Shown here: positions 48,803 through 56,832 of the stretch, one piece after another
Layout of the letters: each line of letters starts with the position of its first letter
Numbering within the stretch: the first letter of the stretch is position 1
Assembly (NCBI GenBank): GCA_009993955.1
Contig: JAACSL010000001.1
Location: 124,001 to 188,000, forward strand
Origin: Paraglaciecola sp.
Lineage (GTDB): Bacteria > Pseudomonadota > Gammaproteobacteria > Enterobacterales > Alteromonadaceae
Length of the DNA: 64,000 nucleotides
Reading direction: 5' to 3'
Notes under the pieces: generated by a model
Told to the model about the DNA's origin: nothing
What the model saw: only the letters and a program-made list of their open reading frames with translations
Database searches by the model: none
Program-made: the position numbers and the translations under genes

Positions 48803-50433
48803 TCGAACTAGACCTAATCCAAGGAAGCCCTGAGTGGCTAAAAGAAAGACTTGAGAACTTTACCGCTTCAGAAGCCCCAATGATGATGGGTGTTTCAAAG
48901 TTCTTTAGTCGTACCCAGTTACTTGATCACAAAAAAGGCTGGATAACTGAAATAGATACGTTTACTCAAAAACGTTTTGACGACGGTCATAAATCCGAAG
49001 CAATGGCTCGCCCTATTGCAGCAAAGATTGCTAAGGCTGATTTTTACCCCGTTGTTGGATTACTTGAAGATACTAAATATTTGGCGTCATTTGATGGATT
49101 AACAATGCTTGGTGACGTTCTTTTTGAACATAAAGGGCATAACAAGGTTTTAGCTGAAAACGTCTTAAATGGCGTTTTAGAGCCAGAATACTACTGGCAA
49201 TTAGAGCATCAATTATTAGTGTCCGGTGCTGATAAAGTGCTATTTGTTTGCAGTGACGGCACCGAAGAAAAGTTTTATTCAATGTGGTACGAGTCAATCC
49301 CTGAAAGACGTGCTGAGTTAATAGCAGGCTGGGAGCAATTCGCCATTGATTTAGATAATCATGTGCCAGAAGCCAAAGCGGAAAAAGTAAGCGCTGAAGT
49401 AATCAGAGACTTACCCGCTATCACTTACAAAATGAACGGCCTTAGCCTGGTATCTAACCTTGATGATTATAAAGCGGCAGCAAATAACCTGGTTGAAAAA
49501 TCAAAGGCAGTAATCGAAACCGATCAAGATTTTGCCAACGCTGAAGCTCGTCAAAAAGTATTCACCAAAGCTGAAAAGGACATTGCTGAATTATGTGATC
49601 GCGTATTGGGCGAGGTGGCCGACATTGACGCATTCACCAAAGATTTAAAATACATCGGCGCACAAATCAGAGAAGCCCGTTTATCTGAAGCCAAGCAGAT
49701 CACCAAGCGTAAAGAAGATATTCGCCTTGCCATTTTAACCGATGCAAAAAATGTGCTTCAAACAGCTATAGACGAAGCCGAGCAACGCCTTAAATGCCGT
49801 CTACCTAATCTGACTTGTGATGTTCTTCAAGCAATGAAGGGCAAGAAAACAATCGACAGCCTTAAAGATGCCGCAGCAACCGAAGTGGCAAACGGCAAAA
49901 TTGAAATCACCAATCTATTAAATGTTGCCTTAACAAACATGGCAACTATCCGCGAACTGGCGCCGGGCCATAAGCACTTGTTTAATGATTGGCCATCGAT
50001 TGCATTTAAGGCTAATGATGATTTTACGGCATTAGTTAAAACTCGTTTGATTGACGAGCAAGCCAGAATTGACGCAGAGCGCGCCAAAATACGCGCTGAA
50101 GAAGAAGCTAAAGCCAAGGCTGACGCTGAAGTCAAAATTCTTGCTGAGCAGGCAGAGATTGCACGTAATCAAGCACCGCATGATGACAAGGCAGAAGCCT
50201 TACGCAATGCTTTTTTAGAAGCTGAAGGTAAATACGAAGAATCGTTGATGGAAAGCAAGCACAGTCATGCCACGACCATCCAGCAAGTTACCCCCGCCGC
50301 CAATGACAGGCCACTTACCGAAATCGAGCAAGCGTATGCCGCCGGCTTTAAAGCTGGCATGAACTTCAAAGGCATTCGCTATGAAGGCATCGAAAACACC
50401 AAAGCCATTCAATACACAGGAGAAGCGGCATAA
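48799..50433 (+). CDS. YqaJ-family exonuclease with long C-terminal extension (544 aa)
   Basis: Double-strand DNA exonuclease partner of RecT. N-terminal YqaJ nuclease about 1-195: [35 protein letters not shown], then D99 (SFDG) and E110-x-K112 (LFEHKGH), and [17 protein letters not shown]. The remaining 350 residues are helical, including a long coiled-coil ([20 protein letters not shown]), not part of the usual nuclease. The extension may oligomerise or bind SSB. GTG/ATG overlap with ssb. Confidence 0.88.
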   Translation: MIELDLIQGSPEWLKERLENFTASEAPMMMGVSKFFSRTQLLDHKKGWITEIDTFTQKRFDDGHKSEAMARPIAAKIAKADFYPVVGLLEDTKYLASFDGLTMLGDVLFEHKGHNKVLAENVLNGVLEPEYYWQLEHQLLVSGADKVLFVCSDGTEEKFYSMWYESIPERRAELIAGWEQFAIDLDNHVPEAKAEKVSAEVIRDLPAITYKMNGLSLVSNLDDYKAAANNLVEKSKAVIETDQDFANAEARQKVFTKAEKDIAELCDRVLGEVADIDAFTKDLKYIGAQIREARLSEAKQITKRKEDIRLAILTDAKNVLQTAIDEAEQRLKCRLPNLTCDVLQAMKGKKTIDSLKDAAATEVANGKIEITNLLNVALTNMATIRELAPGHKHLFNDWPSIAFKANDDFTALVKTRLIDEQARIDAERAKIRAEEEAKAKADAEVKILAEQAEIARNQAPHDDKAEALRNAFLEAEGKYEESLMESKHSHATTIQQVTPAANDRPLTEIEQAYAAGFKAGMNFKGIRYEGIENTKAIQYTGEAA

Positions 50434-50969
50434 TGGCTACTAAAGGCGTAAACCTCGTAATTTTAATTGGCAACCTTGGCCAAGATCCTGAAGTTCGCTA
50501 CATGCCCAACGGTGATGCAGTGGCTAACCTAACCTTGGCAACTAGCGAAAGTTGGAAGAACCAAGCCGGTGAGCTGCAAGAACGCACCGAATGGCACCGC
50601 ATAACAATGTACAGAAAGCTTGGCGAAATCGCTGGTGAATATCTGCGCAAAGGTTCACAGATTTATGTTGAAGGTAAGTTGCAGACACGCAAATGGACTG
50701 ACCAGCAAGGCCAAGACCGTTACACCACTGAAATAATTGCTGACAACATGCAAATGCTAGGAAGCAAGCCGAACTCCGGCCAAGAAGATTACCGAGGACA
50801 GGCAGGGAGTAATCAGGCTAACCCTACTAACCATAAAGCGGGAAACGCGCAACGGAATCAGCCAGCCAACCAGCCAGCCAATCGTGGCTCACAGGCTCCG
50901 CAGAATGGGCAAAATCAAGCGCCAATGGGTGAGCCTGATTTTAATTTTGACGATGATATTCCGTTTTAG
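50433..50969 (+). CDS. ssb: Single-stranded DNA-binding protein (178 aa)
   Basis: OB-fold about 5-110: [59 protein letters not shown]. Then a Gln/Asn/Pro-rich linker ([20 protein letters not shown]) and the acidic tip [10 protein letters not shown] that recruits partner proteins. It coats ssDNA during replication and recombination. Directly behind the exonuclease gene. Confidence 0.93.
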   Translation: MATKGVNLVILIGNLGQDPEVRYMPNGDAVANLTLATSESWKNQAGELQERTEWHRITMYRKLGEIAGEYLRKGSQIYVEGKLQTRKWTDQQGQDRYTTEIIADNMQMLGSKPNSGQEDYRGQAGSNQANPTNHKAGNAQRNQPANQPANRGSQAPQNGQNQAPMGEPDFNFDDDIPF

Positions 50970-50976
50970 CTTACGT

Positions 50977-51144
50977 ATGAACCCATCAATAACCCTACTC
51001 CAAGGCATGGAGACTGAAGAAACAATTGATAAGGCTCTGGCTGAAACTCGCATAAAAAGCGAGGGCGTTATCAAAGCTTTGAAGTTGCACTTTGTTGATA
51101 ACTGGCCTGCATCAATGGCTTACATGGCAGTTGATGTTAAATAG
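50977..51144 (+). CDS. Small phage protein after ssb (55 aa)
   Basis: Start at MNPSITLLQGMETEETIDKA (ATG 50977); the longer frame overlaps ssb. Then ETRIKSEGVIKALKLHFVDN and WPASMAYMAVDVK. Helical with an acidic first half. Not recognised. Confidence 0.55.
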   Translation: MNPSITLLQGMETEETIDKALAETRIKSEGVIKALKLHFVDNWPASMAYMAVDVK

Positions 51145-51301
51145 CAAAACTTTGATCGGGCAGTGGGTCAGGGCAAGAGCATGAATGCTCACTTTTTCAT
51201 CAGATGACCGAAAAACTTCATCAAAGCACTCCAAGAGGAAGTCGAATTGATGAATAAACAGTTAAAAATCGGTCAAGCGATAGACTAAATGTGTTCAAAA
51301 A
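51145..51301. other. Gene-poor stretch with direct and inverted repeats
   Basis: No convincing gene. GGGCAGTGGG occurs at 51158-51167 and again at 51321-51330, and CAGGGCAAGA (51169-51178) has its inverse at 51312-51321. The arms are about 130 bp apart, so the block could fold or be a duplication remnant. Confidence 0.5.
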
Positions 51302-51403
51302 ATGTTCGTGATCTTGCCCTGGGCAGTGGGTACTTTAAATGCTGCATATAGAAAACTTGAAACCGATGTGAATGAAAACATCACTAGAGAGGTAGCGGAA
51401 TGA
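51302..51403 (+). CDS. Possible micro-ORF upstream of the methylase (33 aa)
   Basis: MFVILPWAVGTLNAAYRKLE followed by TDVNENITREVAE. Its stop overlaps the methylase ATG (ATGA), which suggests coupling, but there is no clear ribosome site and the frame begins inside the repeats. Low confidence. Confidence 0.3.
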   Translation: MFVILPWAVGTLNAAYRKLETDVNENITREVAE

Positions 51404-51951
51404 CTGATTTAATTAGTTCTGATTTAGACGATGACATGAAAAACAGTTGGGGTACTGACCCTGTTATTTTTAATGCTTTGAATAAGGAATTTAACTTTGG
51501 CATTGACCTTGCCGCTTCAAAAAATAATGCGCTGTTGCCTGTGTTTTTCACTAAAGAGCTAGACGCATTAAAAATGGACTGGTCAACAAGTTTTAGAACT
51601 TTAGGCACCAAGAATGCTTTTTGCAATCCCCCATACGGCAAAGGCTATATCAAGCGGTTTTTCAATAAAGCAATAGAGCAAAAATCTAAAGGTGTAACAA
51701 GTGTTTTCTTGGTGCCTGCAACGCTTGATGCTCAATGGTTGCCCATTAATGAAATTTCTGAAATACGCATTATCACCGGTGGCCGATTAAGCTTTTATCA
51801 CCCCATCACCGGTAAAAAAGTAAACGGTAACACTAAAGGCTCTATGTTCGTAATTTTCAGTCCGTCAACAATGCCGTTATCTATTCGTTTAGTCGATAGA
51901 AATGAATTACTAGAGTTAGGTGCCAACGATAAATTTAACTTAGCGGCTTGA
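51400..51951 (+). CDS. Phage DNA N6-adenine methyltransferase (183 aa)
   Basis: Dam_2-type methylase that protects phage DNA from restriction or adjusts regulation. Start MTDLISSDLDDDMKNSWGTD, then FGIDLAASKNNALLP, catalytic motif CNPPYG at 75-80, VTSVFLVPATLDAQW and GGRLSFYHPITG. Family-typical length. Ribosome site GAGAGGTAGCGGA. Follows ssb in the rightward operon. Confidence 0.88.
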   Translation: MTDLISSDLDDDMKNSWGTDPVIFNALNKEFNFGIDLAASKNNALLPVFFTKELDALKMDWSTSFRTLGTKNAFCNPPYGKGYIKRFFNKAIEQKSKGVTSVFLVPATLDAQWLPINEISEIRIITGGRLSFYHPITGKKVNGNTKGSMFVIFSPSTMPLSIRLVDRNELLELGANDKFNLAA

Positions 51952-51958
51952 GGTGAAT

Positions 51959-52279
51959 ATGAATAACGAAGAAATTTTAAAGAATGCGCCTGATGGTGCA
52001 ACGGTTTTAGCCGAACTGGTAGCCAAGGATAAGCGCATTGCAGAGCTTGAGAAAGAGCTTGGCCAGAGATTGCACCACTTTGTAGGGTATACAAACGGCA
52101 ATCAAATATCCTACGCAAAAGAAGAAGAAGGATCTTTCTATCCAGATACAGACAACGATTGCTACATACCCCTTTATATGCTCGACGTTCACTTGCATAG
52201 ACTTGGTGGTACGGAAAGCGAAGAATGGATGAACTCGTTGCAAACCAAACAACTACGCGCAGAGGAGCAAGGGCAATGA
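51959..52279 (+). CDS. Hypothetical phage protein (106 aa)
   Basis: Start ATG 51959 (MNNEEILKNAPDGATVLAEL) preceded by GAGGTG; a GTG two codons up is possible. Coiled-coil AKDKRIAELEKELG, then a polar domain (KEEEGSFYPDTDNDCYIPLY) and HLHRLGG. Not recognised. Overlaps the next start (52276). Confidence 0.6.
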   Translation: MNNEEILKNAPDGATVLAELVAKDKRIAELEKELGQRLHHFVGYTNGNQISYAKEEEGSFYPDTDNDCYIPLYMLDVHLHRLGGTESEEWMNSLQTKQLRAEEQGQ

Positions 52280-52500
52280 TTAGAATAATGAACTCGCCAC
52301 TAACAAATACAATTTTTGCTGGTCAAGTTAATACTAAAACTAACACGTGGAAACCTAATAAGTCTAACGTTACTTTAGATGCTTTAGTTGCTGTGGCTCA
52401 GCACGTTTCTAATTTTGGTAAGCCAGTAAAAATAATGTTTAAGCAGATCGCTAAAGAGGCAACTTACTGGATGCCAATGCCGCCAAAGGCAGGTGAATGA
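52276..52500 (+). CDS. Hypothetical phage protein (74 aa)
   Basis: Start at ATG 52276 (MIRIMNSPLTNTIFAGQVNT); longer frames overlap the previous gene. Then NVTLDALVAVAQHVSNFGKP and a short basic end. Not recognised. Overlaps the next gene by 4 bp. Confidence 0.6.
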   Translation: MIRIMNSPLTNTIFAGQVNTKTNTWKPNKSNVTLDALVAVAQHVSNFGKPVKIMFKQIAKEATYWMPMPPKAGE

Positions 52501-52958
52501 TGGCATACGCAGAAAACACAACTGTAAGCACTGAAAAAAGTCGCGGTGAAATTGAGCGCACTTTGCAGAAATACGGTGCTGACCAATTCATGTATGGATG
52601 GGACGAATCAAAAGCTGTGATCGGTTTCAGAATGGCTGGTAGACAGATTAAATTTCTATTACCAATGCCTGACAAAAAAGACCGTAAGTTTACTCACGAT
52701 AGCCGTAACAAGCTACGTCCTGAGACTGCTCAGTTTAAGGACTGGGAGCAAGCTTGTCGTCAAAAGTGGCGAGCAATGGCTTTAGTTATTAAAGCAAAGC
52801 TTGAGGCTTGTGAGGCTGGCATAGCAATCTTTGAGGATGAATTCATGGCTAACATTGTTCTGCCAAACGGCTCAACGGTGAGTCAGTTTATGTTGCCGCA
52901 AATTAAAACAGCTTATGAGCAAGGCAGTATGCCAAATATGCTCCCTGATTTAAGGTGA
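52497..52958 (+). CDS. Common phage hypothetical protein (153 aa)
   Basis: MMAYAENTTVSTEKSRGEIE, RTLQKYGADQFMYGWDESKA, GFRMAGRQIKFLLPMPD, then KDWEQACRQKWRAMALVIKA and FEDEFMANIVLPNGSTV. This domain appears in many phage genomes near ssb/recT modules without known function; the conserved TLQKYGA and RxxWRAM segments mark it. Coupled to the preceding gene by overlap. Confidence 0.75.
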   Translation: MMAYAENTTVSTEKSRGEIERTLQKYGADQFMYGWDESKAVIGFRMAGRQIKFLLPMPDKKDRKFTHDSRNKLRPETAQFKDWEQACRQKWRAMALVIKAKLEACEAGIAIFEDEFMANIVLPNGSTVSQFMLPQIKTAYEQGSMPNMLPDLR

Positions 52959-52961
52959 TTA

Positions 52962-53114
52962 ATGATGAATAAATCACTCAAAAAATACAAATCTGCCAAA
53001 TACCACGATACTCGCTTTTACTTTGGCAATTGGACAATAGAAAGGCTATGTAAGGTTTTTGGCGAAGTTGAAATAACTTTGGTTAAACGTAGCGAGGCCG
53101 CCGAATGCAAATAA
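52962..53114 (+). CDS. Small basic phage protein (50 aa)
   Basis: MMNKSLKKYKSAKYHDTRFY then FGNWTIERLCKVFGEVEITL and KRSEAAECK. Overlaps the DUF4224-like start by 10 bp. Two adjacent ATGs (52962, 52965). Basic and compact; a DNA-binding role is possible but not shown. Confidence 0.55.
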   Translation: MMNKSLKKYKSAKYHDTRFYFGNWTIERLCKVFGEVEITLVKRSEAAECK

Positions 53115-53308
53115 TACACGGGCCTGAACTTGCTTTGATTACAGGATTCAAGCAAGCAACTAAGCAAAAAAGCTGGCTTGAGTCCGAAGGCATCACTTAC
53201 AAAGTTAATGCAAATGGCGTTGTTTACACCACAGATGACTGGATGAACGGCAAAGACAAGTACCAGGCGCAGAATGATGACGGTTTTAACATCGGAGCAA
53301 TAGCATAA
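53105..53308 (+). CDS. DUF4224-like protein upstream of the integrase (67 aa)
   Basis: MQIIHGPELALITGFKQATK, QKSWLESEGITYKVNANGVV, TDDWMN. The ELxxLTG-K...Q..WL...GI.Y pattern matches DUF4224, a small winged-helix-like protein found directly before many phage integrases; a role as excisionase is suggested for the family. Its stop overlaps the integrase ATG. Confidence 0.75.
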   Translation: MQIIHGPELALITGFKQATKQKSWLESEGITYKVNANGVVYTTDDWMNGKDKYQAQNDDGFNIGAIA

Positions 53309-54315
53309 TGCCAAGGCGCAGAAAGGATCCTGATTATAACTGGTTGCCAGATCGGGTTTATATTCATGGCAACAACTATGTTTATCAACCTAAAGCCGGT
53401 GGCAAGATTAAACTTTGCCCGGTTAGCGCTGGCAAGCTTGAGGTATTAAAGCGCCACGAGCAGGAACAAGGGCGGGTTAACAACGGTGTGTTTTTTGAAA
53501 GTGTTATTGCTGAATTTTATAAAAGTGATTCTTTCCAAAAATTAGCGATAAGAACGCGCAAGGATTACACCAGTTACCAAAAAACATTGGCAGAGGTTTT
53601 CGGCAAAATGCGGCCTAATGCCATTGAGCCACATCATGTGCGCCTGTTCATGGACGCGCTAGCTAAAAAACGTGGCACTGCAGCAAAGCCAGCCAATGCA
53701 ACAGCTAATCTACACAAAGCATGTCTGCAGAAGATATGTTCTTGGGCGCTGCAGTGTGGCAAGTTAAAAAATAATCCATGTGTGGGTGTTGAGAAGTGCG
53801 AAGTAAACTCACGAGATCGTTATATAACGGATCAAGAGTATCAAGCCATCTATCAACTAGCTTCACCAGCCTGCAGAGTTGCCATGGAGATTAGTTACCT
53901 TTGCATGGCTCGTATTGGTGATGTAATGAAACTTACTTACCGCGATGTTTTGGAAGATGGTTTATTCATCGAGCAAAGCAAAACAGGCAAGAAGCAAATA
54001 AAGCTTTGGTCTGACCGTTTGCGCCAAGCTATCAATGATGCGCGTTCCCTGCCCCGTAAAACTGGCATGACGACGATATTTTTAATAAGTAAGCCTGACG
54101 GCTCTAAATACTCCATCCGTACCATCCAGGCTGATTACAGCAAGGCTCGTGATGCTGCAGGTATAACAGGCTGCACACTGCATGACATCAAGGCTAAATC
54201 TATTAGCGACTTTGAAGGTACACTTTCAGAAAAACAAAACGCTGCAGGTCACACGACTGCAGCACAAACCGCGAACTATGATCGCAAAATTAAAATAGTT
54301 AAAACGACGAGGTGA
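53308..54315 (+). CDS. int: Tyrosine integrase (335 aa)
   Basis: Site-specific recombinase for the tRNA-Ser site. N-terminal arm-binding part (DYNWLPDRVYIHGNNYVYQP), core-binding part (FQKLAIRTRKDYTSYQKTLA), catalytic domain with R202 (ARIGDVMKL), K in SKTGKKQIKL, H292 in HDIKAK (Lys295 replaces the usual second Arg), H315 in GHTTAAQTANYDR and Y324. The HDIKAK form is shared by DUF4224-linked integrases. About 400 bp from attR, as expected. Confidence 0.92.
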   Translation: MPRRRKDPDYNWLPDRVYIHGNNYVYQPKAGGKIKLCPVSAGKLEVLKRHEQEQGRVNNGVFFESVIAEFYKSDSFQKLAIRTRKDYTSYQKTLAEVFGKMRPNAIEPHHVRLFMDALAKKRGTAAKPANATANLHKACLQKICSWALQCGKLKNNPCVGVEKCEVNSRDRYITDQEYQAIYQLASPACRVAMEISYLCMARIGDVMKLTYRDVLEDGLFIEQSKTGKKQIKLWSDRLRQAINDARSLPRKTGMTTIFLISKPDGSKYSIRTIQADYSKARDAAGITGCTLHDIKAKSISDFEGTLSEKQNAAGHTTAAQTANYDRKIKIVKTTR

Positions 54316-54317
54316 TT

Positions 54318-54611
54318 ATGTCAAAGATTTCGAATCTTAATGAAATTGACAGCATTAAAGTTCATTGGTCAGAAAGCGAATATATAAATAATGTTCTTTG
54401 TTGTGATGAAAACTCAGACATAGAAAAAGAAGTCGATGTTTTTGCTTTCGATTCAATAATTAGCCAGGCTAGTAAAGAAATATCTTCAGGGTATGATAAA
54501 ACAAGCTTATCTATAAAGCTTAAAAGTGGTCTGCAGTGGTGCTTTGAAAGCAAATTCCATATAACAAGCAGAACGTCTAATTTATTAGAGCTTTTAAATG
54601 TCGGGCAGTAA
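54318..54611 (+). CDS. Hypothetical protein between integrase and attR (97 aa)
   Basis: MSKISNLNEIDSIKVHWSES, then DVFAFDSIISQASKEISSGY and LKSGLQWCFESKFHITSRTS. Acidic N-terminal part. Not recognised. Ribosome site GAGGTGATT overlaps the integrase end. Last rightward gene before the phage end; in the excised circle it precedes attP and the four genes at 3827-4843. Confidence 0.6.
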   Translation: MSKISNLNEIDSIKVHWSESEYINNVLCCDENSDIEKEVDVFAFDSIISQASKEISSGYDKTSLSIKLKSGLQWCFESKFHITSRTSNLLELLNVGQ

Positions 54612-54630
54612 TGTACAAATTTACAGCATG

Positions 54631-54665
54631 TATATTACCGAAAAATATTACCAAAGTATTACCAA
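54631..54665. promoter_or_regulatory. Candidate integrase arm-type sites, right end
   Basis: TATATTACCG (54631-54640), ATATTACCAA (54645-54654) and GTATTACCAA (54656-54665), three similar sites in a row 40 bp inside the att core. Matches the sites at 3715-3778. Confidence 0.55.
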
Positions 54666-54678
54666 GCGTTAAAAGTGA

Positions 54679-54702
54679 AAAAGCCCCGATTGGTTCGGGG
54701 CC
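54679..54702 (-). terminator. Phage-supplied terminator for the restored tRNA-Ser
   Basis: Minus strand GGCCCCGAA-CCAA-TCGGGGC then TTTTTC. It directly follows the tRNA 3' end and is prophage DNA, replacing the host terminator left at 3582-3606. Confidence 0.85.
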
Positions 54703-54772
54703 TTGAATATGGCGGAGAGCGAGGGATTCGAACCCCCGGTAGGTTTGACCCTACGTCTGATTTCAAGTCAGG
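54702..54772. repeat. attR: 71-bp direct repeat inside tRNA-Ser
   Basis: Identical to 3607-3677. Covers the tRNA from the anticodon loop through the 3' CCA and eight bases beyond. The strand exchange point must lie within it. Confidence 0.93.
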
Positions 54773-54801
54773 TGCAATAAACCGTGCTCTGCCAGCTCTC
54801 C
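54710..54801 (-). tRNA. tRNA-Ser (TGA anticodon)
   Basis: 92 nt including encoded CCA. Acceptor GGAGAGC pairs with GCTCTCC; D arm TGGCAGAGCACGG; anticodon loop CTTGAAA in CTGACTTGAAATCAG gives TGA (reads UCN codons); a long variable arm (GTAGGGTCAAACCTAC) typical of serine tRNA; T loop GTTCGAATC. Intact despite serving as attachment site. Confidence 0.95.
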
Positions 54802-54815
54802 GTTTTGAGCTGCGC

Positions 54816-54844
54816 ATATTAATGACGTTTTTTTTCCTTGTAAA
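54816..54844 (-). promoter_or_regulatory. tRNA-Ser promoter
   Basis: Minus strand TTTACA (54844-54839), 17 bp, TAATAT (54821-54816), followed by GCGC. The GC-rich segment after the -10 is the discriminator type found at stable-RNA promoters. Confidence 0.6.
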
Positions 54845-55021
54845 GGGCTAAATGCAATAAAATTATTGTTTGCTGATTGTTTGAGCACACTGAGCATTTT
54901 TACACCGTGTTACGCATTGTTATGCTGAGTTAGCGCGATATTACTTGAAAAATTGAACCAAAAGCCATACATAATGACTATTAGTGATAGACTATGGTTT
55001 AATTTAACTTGGGAGTTTCAA

Positions 55022-55690
55022 ATGGAACAACGATCGATGTATAGCAGTGCCAGTCAGGCATCTGTATTACAAACCAACAAGGTTTTGCGTAATACCTATA
55101 TGTTATTGGCAATGACGCTAACGTTCAGTGCCATATGTGCAGGTGTAACAGCAGCCATGAATATTTCACCAGGCATGGCATTAGGCATGAACCTTGCCGC
55201 CCTAGTGATGATCTTTTTCTTGAATAAAGCAGCTGAAAGCTCAGCAGGCATTTGGTTTGTTTTTGCCTTTACTGGTTTGTTAGGTGGTTCTTTGGGTTAC
55301 ACGCTGAATTATTACGCGGGTTTCCAAGGCGGTTCAGAGCTTATCATGCAAGCCTTTGGTGCCACGGCACTGGTATTTTTTGGTTTGTCTGGTTATGTAC
55401 TAACCACTAAAAAAGACTTTTCCTTCATGGGTGGTTTTTTGTTGGTTGGTTTAATTGTGGCCGTGGTAGCGTCTTTGGCTAATATATTTTTCCAGATCCC
55501 TGCCCTAAGCTTGGCGGTAAGCGCTGCCATCGTGTTTATCATGTCAGGTTTTATTTTGTTTGATACCAGCCGTATCATTAATGGCGGCGAAACAAATTAT
55601 ATTCGCGCTACCGTCTCAATGTATTTGAACATTTATAACTTGTTCACATCCATTCTGCATTTGTTAGGTGCTTTTGGCGGTGACGACTGA
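55022..55690 (+). CDS. yccA: YccA-like Bax-inhibitor-1 family membrane protein (222 aa)
   Basis: Inner membrane protein; E. coli YccA modulates the FtsH protease. Start at MEQRSMYSSASQASVLQTNK (ATG 55022) with GGGAG 6 bp upstream, giving YccA length; the longer frame to 54953 is not needed. About seven membrane helices (VLRNTYMLLAMTLTFSAICA, FTGLLGGSLGYTLNYYAGFQ and others), ending with the conserved DTSRIINGGETNYIRATVSM and YLNIYNLFTSILHLLG. Host gene. Confidence 0.88.
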   Translation: MEQRSMYSSASQASVLQTNKVLRNTYMLLAMTLTFSAICAGVTAAMNISPGMALGMNLAALVMIFFLNKAAESSAGIWFVFAFTGLLGGSLGYTLNYYAGFQGGSELIMQAFGATALVFFGLSGYVLTTKKDFSFMGGFLLVGLIVAVVASLANIFFQIPALSLAVSAAIVFIMSGFILFDTSRIINGGETNYIRATVSMYLNIYNLFTSILHLLGAFGGDD

Positions 55691-55712
55691 AACACCGATT
55701 AATGTTAAGCCT

Positions 55713-55742
55713 AACACCTCGGCTCGCTGGGGTGTTTTTTTT
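55713..55742 (+). terminator. Terminator of yccA
   Basis: AACACC ... GGTGTT stem with a GC-rich extension, followed by eight Ts, 22 bp after the yccA stop and before tusD. Confidence 0.8.
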
Positions 55743-55759
55743 AGTGAACCGAGCAGCTT

Positions 55760-56149
55760 ATGGCACAATTTAGTATATTGATTACTAGCGCTCCCCATAT
55801 CAACGATAAAGGGCTGAGTGCTTTTCGGTTTGCCCAAACTGTGCTCAACAGTGAACACCAATTGCAAGGTATTTTCTTCTATCAGGATGGTGTCCACCAC
55901 GCCAATGCTCTGCAAATCAATCCATCGTCTGGTTTTGACTTATATCAAGGGTGGACAAACCTAGCCCTAACACATCAATGCCCCTTGATGGTTTGTGTCA
56001 CGGCGGCCACTAAACGTGGTGTCTTATCTGCAAACGATGCGGCCGACCATGACAAAACAGCCGTTAATCTATCAGCACCCTTTGAAGCCCTCGGGTTGGG
56101 CGAACTCGCGGTTTTGCTTAGCCAAAGCGATCGTTTGGTGCAATTTTAA
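55760..56149 (+). CDS. tusD: Sulfurtransferase TusD
   Basis: Catalytic subunit of the TusBCD complex that passes sulfur to TusE for mnm5s2U34 synthesis in tRNA. 129 residues; FSILITSAPHINDKGLSAFR and GIFFYQDGVHHANAL are typical of the DsrE fold; active cysteine about C79 in MVCVTAATKRGV. First gene of tusDCB, followed by tusE. Confidence 0.93.
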   Translation: MAQFSILITSAPHINDKGLSAFRFAQTVLNSEHQLQGIFFYQDGVHHANALQINPSSGFDLYQGWTNLALTHQCPLMVCVTAATKRGVLSANDAADHDKTAVNLSAPFEALGLGELAVLLSQSDRLVQF

Positions 56150-56170
56150 TAATACTGGGACGCAATTAAC

Positions 56171-56533
56171 GTGACACAAAGACACATAACTATCATTGCT
56201 CAACAAGGCCCCTACGCTAATAGCGCTGGTCAAGACGCCCTAGACTTTGCAATGGCTATGGCAAATTTTGGTCAACACGTAAACCTTGTGTTTATGCACG
56301 ATGGCGTTTTTCAGTTGCTTGCCAACCAGCATGCAGAGTCAATTTTTCGTAAGGATTTCACTAAATGTTTTGCTGCGTTGACGTATTATGATATCGAACC
56401 TATCTATGTGTGTCAGCGGAGTTTAGCAGCCCGAAATGTCAGCCCCAACGATCTCATCGTTGGGGTTGAAACATTGGATGAGGTGGGCATGCAAGCCTTG
56501 TTTAAGACACCCCAACATTTGGTCACGTTTTAA
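56171..56533 (+). CDS. tusC: Sulfur relay protein TusC
   Basis: Non-catalytic DsrF-like subunit of TusBCD. 120 residues with a GTG start: THQ-like RHITIIAQQGPYANSAGQDA, LDFAMAMANFGQHVNLVFMH, then YYDIEPIYVCQRSLAARN and the end VGMQALFKTPQHLVTF. Its stop overlaps the tusB ATG (TAATG). Confidence 0.92.
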   Translation: MTQRHITIIAQQGPYANSAGQDALDFAMAMANFGQHVNLVFMHDGVFQLLANQHAESIFRKDFTKCFAALTYYDIEPIYVCQRSLAARNVSPNDLIVGVETLDEVGMQALFKTPQHLVTF

Positions 56534-56817
56534 TGGTATTGCATCAGATTTTTGCCAGTCCATTCAGCTCACCTGCTGTTAGTTTGTGTATCGAGGGTTT
56601 AGCTGCTGATGACGCTATTTTATTGCTGCAAGAGGCGGTTTATGCGCTGCAACATCCAATTATGCAACAACTTCAATTACTGCCACAGCCAGTTTATATA
56701 TTAAGGGCAGATGCCCTTGCTCGCGGCCTGCACAGCGTGTCGCATGACGATCTGTATATATCTGATGCACAGTGGTTAGCACTGACGCTGACATTTGAGA
56801 ATATCGTGAGTTGGTAA
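56533..56817 (+). CDS. tusB: Sulfur relay protein TusB
   Basis: DsrH-like subunit of TusBCD. 94 residues, normal length: MVLHQIFASPFSSPAVSLCI, LAADDAILLLQEAVYAL, YILRADALARGL and ISDAQWLALTLTFENIVSW. Overlaps tusC by 1 bp; tusE begins 15 bp later. Confidence 0.9.
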   Translation: MVLHQIFASPFSSPAVSLCIEGLAADDAILLLQEAVYALQHPIMQQLQLLPQPVYILRADALARGLHSVSHDDLYISDAQWLALTLTFENIVSW

Positions 56818-56832
56818 AAGAGAACTGAGCGA

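Larger units (their letters stand above)
3607..54772. mobile_element. Temperate podovirus-like prophage, apparently complete, integrated in tRNA-Ser(TGA)
   Basis: Bounded by a 71-bp direct repeat of the tRNA-Ser 3' end. It contains modules for integration, immunity, recombination, replication, late antitermination, lysis, packaging, head and tail. There is no contractile or long-tail module (no sheath, tape measure or tail tube). The capsid is of the N4-gp56 type, and the adaptor, nozzle and internal virion proteins indicate a short-tailed phage. Every expected module is present without an obvious frameshift, so it may be inducible. Confidence 0.95.

Noticed and set aside
41273-54611. Restriction-modification, toxin-antitoxin or abortive infection operon in the early region
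   Set aside because: The only methylase (51400) has no nuclease partner, and no known toxin or antitoxin motif was found; the cassette at 45070-46149 is listed as a candidate only.
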